Origin: an uncultured Pseudanabaenaceae cyanobacterium
Lineage (GTDB): Bacteria; Cyanobacteriota; Cyanobacteriia; PCC-9006; JAAUQQ01
Direction: 5' to 3'
NCBI GenBank assembly: GCA_938015405.1
Contig: CALLPZ010000373.1
Location: 1-6,053, forward strand
DNA length: 6,053 bases
In this document: in pieces, positions 3,402 to 6,053 of the stretch
Layout: every line of letters begins with the position of its first letter
Position numbering within the stretch: the stretch's first letter is position 1
Notes under the pieces: model-generated
Databases searched by the model: none
Seen by the model: only the letters and a program-made list of their open reading frames with translations
What the model was told of the DNA's origin: nothing
Translations under genes and position numbers: made by a program

Positions 3402-6053
3402 ATGTCTACTCGGATCTGGAAATTTCTCACCACAGATATCAAAGGCTTGGTTGCTGGAGAGGCACTGCCCGCAGGCTTCGAGGCTGCAGAAACGGTGCTG
3501 CGCCTAACCACTAAGCTGGTTGAGGAAGGCCCCCAATCCCAAGAGCTTGGACCCATCGTTGGGCAAATCACCTCCCTGTTGGATGTGCTCAACCTGCCCC
3601 TGGGGAAGTTTGTCCAGCTCAGCCTACCCTTTGAAGAAATTGCTGGGGATCTGCTGGAGTTCTACCGCGACAAGACCCATCGAGAGCCGGATCTTGGTCC
3701 CTGCATTTCCCTGCTGAGCCAGGCGGCCTATCTGGAAAGCGTTAAGACGATTTTGGGCAGCCCAAAACTTGCCCCTTGGCTCAAAAAAGTGGGCCAGGAG
3801 CCTGTGTCTCCTCGGGTGGCTGAGGCCTTACTCCATTTAGGAGAGCTGACCTTTTCTGATGAGACCCTTCGCCTGGCGGTGATCGATTTCTCCAGCTCTG
3901 ATTTGGCTAAGGTCTTTAATCCGATCTTTGCGGCACGGCTGACCCAATTGGGCCTTAAACGAGAGGCGGCAGTGGCGATCGCCAAGCGGGCCTCTCTGCT
4001 CACGGACCAGCGCATGCGTGCTCCCCTGAATAACTCGGGTGAGCGGGTTCAGCGATTGATTGAGTGGTATCGCATTGGAGGTAAGTCCGCGCTGGGTAAG
4101 TACCTCAGCATTGATCGTTACCTGGAAGCGGAGATTCGCCCTCCTGCTGAATCCAAGCCCACCCCCGAGGCCTTTTCCCTCAAGGAACTGTTTGTTCCAC
4201 CCCAGGCCCATCCCTTGACCTCCGCAGGTGACCCGGTGGTGGGAGCTGCACAGTTCTCTCTACAACAGTGGCTACATCAGTGGCTGGAAGATCCCCTGCG
4301 CAATGACAAGGTGCTGTTCATTGAAGGCGCAGCGGGGCGAGGTAAAACCACCTTCTGCCAGATGTTTGCGGACTGGGCTCGCATTCACCTCCATCCCGCT
4401 TGGACGCCGGTGGTGATTCGGGTCAGTGAGGTTCCACCCCTGAATGAGCAGGCCTTTGATGCTTGGCTGAGTGAAGCGATCGCCCAGGACTTTGCCTTGG
4501 CGGACCCCAATTGGATCGGGGCTGCCAATGTGCGTTTTCTCTTTATGATCGACGGCATTGAGACCTTGGGACTAGACCGTCAGCCCGCTGCGGTCTTGGA
4601 GAAGTTTCTCGCCCAGGTGAGCCAGTTTCAGCGGGATTGTGCGAGCTTTTTAGAGCGAGAGCACCGGATCGTGTTGACTGGACGCTCCCTCTCTCTACTG
4701 GATCGCTCCCTTGTCGTTCCTGACAACATTGACCGCCTGGAAATCCTGCCCCTCGATGGCGATTTGCAGGAAAACTGGCTTCAGCAACTAGCCCAGCGAG
4801 TAGGCTTCCGTCCAGAGCTGTTCAAGGCCTTTTTGGAAGATCCGGCTCTGCCCGACTGCCTGCGTGAGCTGAGCCGCGAGCCGCTTTTCCTGGGTTTAAT
4901 TGCCAATATGGTTTACCAGGGGGCGATGGATCTCAGCCGCTTTGATGGCTGCACTGAGGCTGCGGCCAAGGTGCTGTTCTACAGCAATCTTCTGGATTGG
5001 GTGCTCCAGCAAAATCCTGATCTCACCGCTGCCCAACTGCGCGCTGTCCTTCGCCAGGCGGGCCTTTGCAGCGTTCAACTGGGTACAGAGACCGTCCCTC
5101 TGGGAGCCATTCAAGATCGGCTCAAACGCCACCACAGTACTCGAACTATTCCTTTGCCAGAAGGCCTGGTGGTGCGCCCCCCGGCGATGCCCTTGCCCAT
5201 CGCCTGCATTCAGGCTGCTCTGCCCACGCGCCATGGGGCTACCCTCTGTATTAGTCACCGCAGTTTCAGCCAGTTCCTCTATGCGGAACAGCTACGAGTC
5301 GGGCTAGAAAACTGGGCTAAGTTACGCAAGCCTGGCACCGAGACTGCGGCAGTGGATTGGGAAATCTACGATCTATTGGGCTATGGCGGCTTAACCCAAG
5401 AGATCGTTCAATTCCTGCTCGTGATGCTTAACCAGAGCAAGAGCTTTGAGCCTGAGGCCCTCTTCCACCGTCTCCAGGATTTTTATCTGCGTTGGGCCAC
5501 CGGGGCAATGATCGATGAGGAACCCCCCACGCTACCTCAACGTAAAATGCAGCGGTTGCGTAGCCAACAGCAATACCGTGAGTATCCCTTGGGGCAGCGC
5601 CAGGTGGATGCCTACACTGGCTTAAACGTAATGATTTTGCTCCTAGAGCTGAATCGCTATGCTCGCCACCGGGATGATCTCAAACAAAAGATTATCTTCT
5701 ATCCCAATGGGCGCACCAGCATGGCCCGTCAGCGCCAGCGTCTGCTCCATATCAGCCATTACAGCCAGTGCATTGGAACAGGGGCCTTCGGTGAAATTGT
5801 GGGACCGTTCCTTAGCAATGTGCACCTCGGGGGCAGTGACCTGCGAGGGTTGAACTTGCGGGGGGTGGACCTGAGCGGGACTGACCTGAGCGGCTGTAAT
5901 CTCAGCGGGACTGACCTGCGCGGTGCGGATTTGAGTGGGGCTGACCTGAGCGGTGCCAACCTCGGTGGTGCGGATTTGACCGGTGCCAACCTGCGACGAA
6001 TTTCCCTGAGCCGAGCGCTGATGACTGGTGCTCATTTAGTGGGGGCTTTCCTC
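3402..6053 (+). CDS. NACHT/STAND NTPase with C-terminal pentapeptide repeats, 3' end outside the window
   Basis: The frame is open for 884 codons from the ATG at 3402 to the last base, with no stop, so the C-terminus is missing. Residues 1-257 form a region, probably mostly helical, that I cannot assign. A linker with LKELFVPP (260-267) leads into the NTPase. Walker A is GAAGRGKTT (309-317, K315); Walker B is FLFMIDGIETL (379-389, D384); a sensor-like RIVLTGR is at 422-428; SREPLFL (491-497) matches the conserved proline motif after the NTPase core. SHRSFSQFLYAEQL (618-631) matches the motif typical of cyanobacterial NACHT proteins. From about residue 807, A(D/N)LxG pentapeptides run to the window edge. 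STAND NTPases act as ATP-dependent switches that oligomerise on sensing a signal; some bacterial NACHT proteins block phage. The effector and ligand are unknown here. It is probably cytoplasmic. The ATG has only a weak AGG 12 bases upstream; a TTG at 3339 is an alternative. Confidence 0.9.
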   Translation, partial: MSTRIWKFLTTDIKGLVAGEALPAGFEAAETVLRLTTKLVEEGPQSQELGPIVGQITSLLDVLNLPLGKFVQLSLPFEEIAGDLLEFYRDKTHREPDLGPCISLLSQAAYLESVKTILGSPKLAPWLKKVGQEPVSPRVAEALLHLGELTFSDETLRLAVIDFSSSDLAKVFNPIFAARLTQLGLKREAAVAIAKRASLLTDQRMRAPLNNSGERVQRLIEWYRIGGKSALGKYLSIDRYLEAEIRPPAESKPTPEAFSLKELFVPPQAHPLTSAGDPVVGAAQFSLQQWLHQWLEDPLRNDKVLFIEGAAGRGKTTFCQMFADWARIHLHPAWTPVVIRVSEVPPLNEQAFDAWLSEAIAQDFALADPNWIGAANVRFLFMIDGIETLGLDRQPAAVLEKFLAQVSQFQRDCASFLEREHRIVLTGRSLSLLDRSLVVPDNIDRLEILPLDGDLQENWLQQLAQRVGFRPELFKAFLEDPALPDCLRELSREPLFLGLIANMVYQGAMDLSRFDGCTEAAAKVLFYSNLLDWVLQQNPDLTAAQLRAVLRQAGLCSVQLGTETVPLGAIQDRLKRHHSTRTIPLPEGLVVRPPAMPLPIACIQAALPTRHGATLCISHRSFSQFLYAEQLRVGLENWAKLRKPGTETAAVDWEIYDLLGYGGLTQEIVQFLLVMLNQSKSFEPEALFHRLQDFYLRWATGAMIDEEPPTLPQRKMQRLRSQQQYREYPLGQRQVDAYTGLNVMILLLELNRYARHRDDLKQKIIFYPNGRTSMARQRQRLLHISHYSQCIGTGAFGEIVGPFLSNVHLGGSDLRGLNLRGVDLSGTDLSGCNLSGTDLRGADLSGADLSGANLGGADLTGANLRRISLSRALMTGAHLVGAFL
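3975..3982. repeat. HIP1 octamer GCGATCGC
   Basis: Exact HIP1 inside the NACHT gene, within the extended form GGCGATCGCC. It is read in frame as part of AIA. Confidence 0.8.
4476..4483. repeat. HIP1 octamer GCGATCGC
   Basis: Second exact HIP1 inside the NACHT gene, read in frame as AIA. Its presence suggests the NACHT gene has resided in a cyanobacterial background rather than arriving recently from a distant lineage. Confidence 0.8.
5820..6053 (+). repeat. Tandem 15-base repeats encoding pentapeptide repeats
   Basis: The DNA repeats with a 15-base period, with near-identical blocks such as CTGACCTGAGCGG and GGTGCGGATTTGA. In the NACHT frame this reads DLRGL, NLRGV, DLSGT, DLSGC, NLSGT, DLRGA, DLSGA, DLSGA, NLGGA, DLTGA, NLRR from residue 813. 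Less regular repeats (SLSRA, LMTGA, HLVGA) continue to the window edge. Leu at the centre position and small residues at the fifth are the pattern of the right-handed quadrilateral beta-helix fold. The last bases are still in the array, so its length is unknown. Confidence 0.92.

Noticed and set aside
3332..4211. Minus-strand open frames at 3332-3592, 3728-4015 and 3837-4211
   Set aside because: They are antisense to the N-terminal part of the NACHT gene, with no family resemblance. The plus frame is continuous through them.
4896..5307. Overlapping open frames on both strands (4896-5258 minus, 4900-5307 and 5066-5254 plus)
   Set aside because: They lie wholly inside the 884-codon NACHT frame, which has conserved motifs on both sides (SREPLFL and HRSFSQFL). 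They are shadow frames.
5643..6035. 130-codon minus-strand open frame with repeated QVSPAQ-like units (and a second at 5759-5989)
   Set aside because: The repetition is the antisense reading of the pentapeptide-coding repeats. The plus frame carries the recognisable family motifs and continues the NACHT protein.

Overview
The window looks like cyanobacterial chromosome. Three exact copies of the cyanobacterial HIP1 octamer GCGATCGC lie in two genes. The last gene is a large NACHT-type NTPase fused to pentapeptide repeats, an architecture common in cyanobacteria. The genus cannot be fixed from the sequence alone.

Layout: at the left edge, on the minus strand, are the first 53 codons of peptide chain release factor 3 (prfC), cut by the window edge. 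A long stretch of about 740 bases without a convincing gene follows, holding several perfect short inverted repeats. Next, on the plus strand, is an approximately 259-residue polytopic membrane protein of unassigned family, closed by a clear intrinsic terminator. Then comes an acyltransferase-3 family membrane protein of about 399 residues. A 222-base gap contains a long-range 9-bp inverted repeat that encloses a further hairpin. From 3402 to the right edge one uninterrupted reading frame of at least 884 codons encodes a STAND/NACHT NTPase with C-terminal pentapeptide repeats; it continues beyond the window.

How the genes relate: the four genes do not form an obvious operon. prfC diverges from the rest, the membrane protein has its own terminator, and the acyltransferase and NACHT genes are each preceded by about 200 bases or more of non-coding DNA. 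prfC is housekeeping. The membrane protein and acyltransferase would act in the cytoplasmic membrane; the acyltransferase probably modifies a cell-surface glycan or lipid. The NACHT-pentapeptide protein is the accessory gene of most interest. Its layout (N-terminal helical region, P-loop NTPase, C-terminal repeats) is that of an NLR-like signalling ATPase, and some bacterial NACHT proteins are known antiphage factors. No partner gene or other defence gene is visible, so an immune role here is inference.
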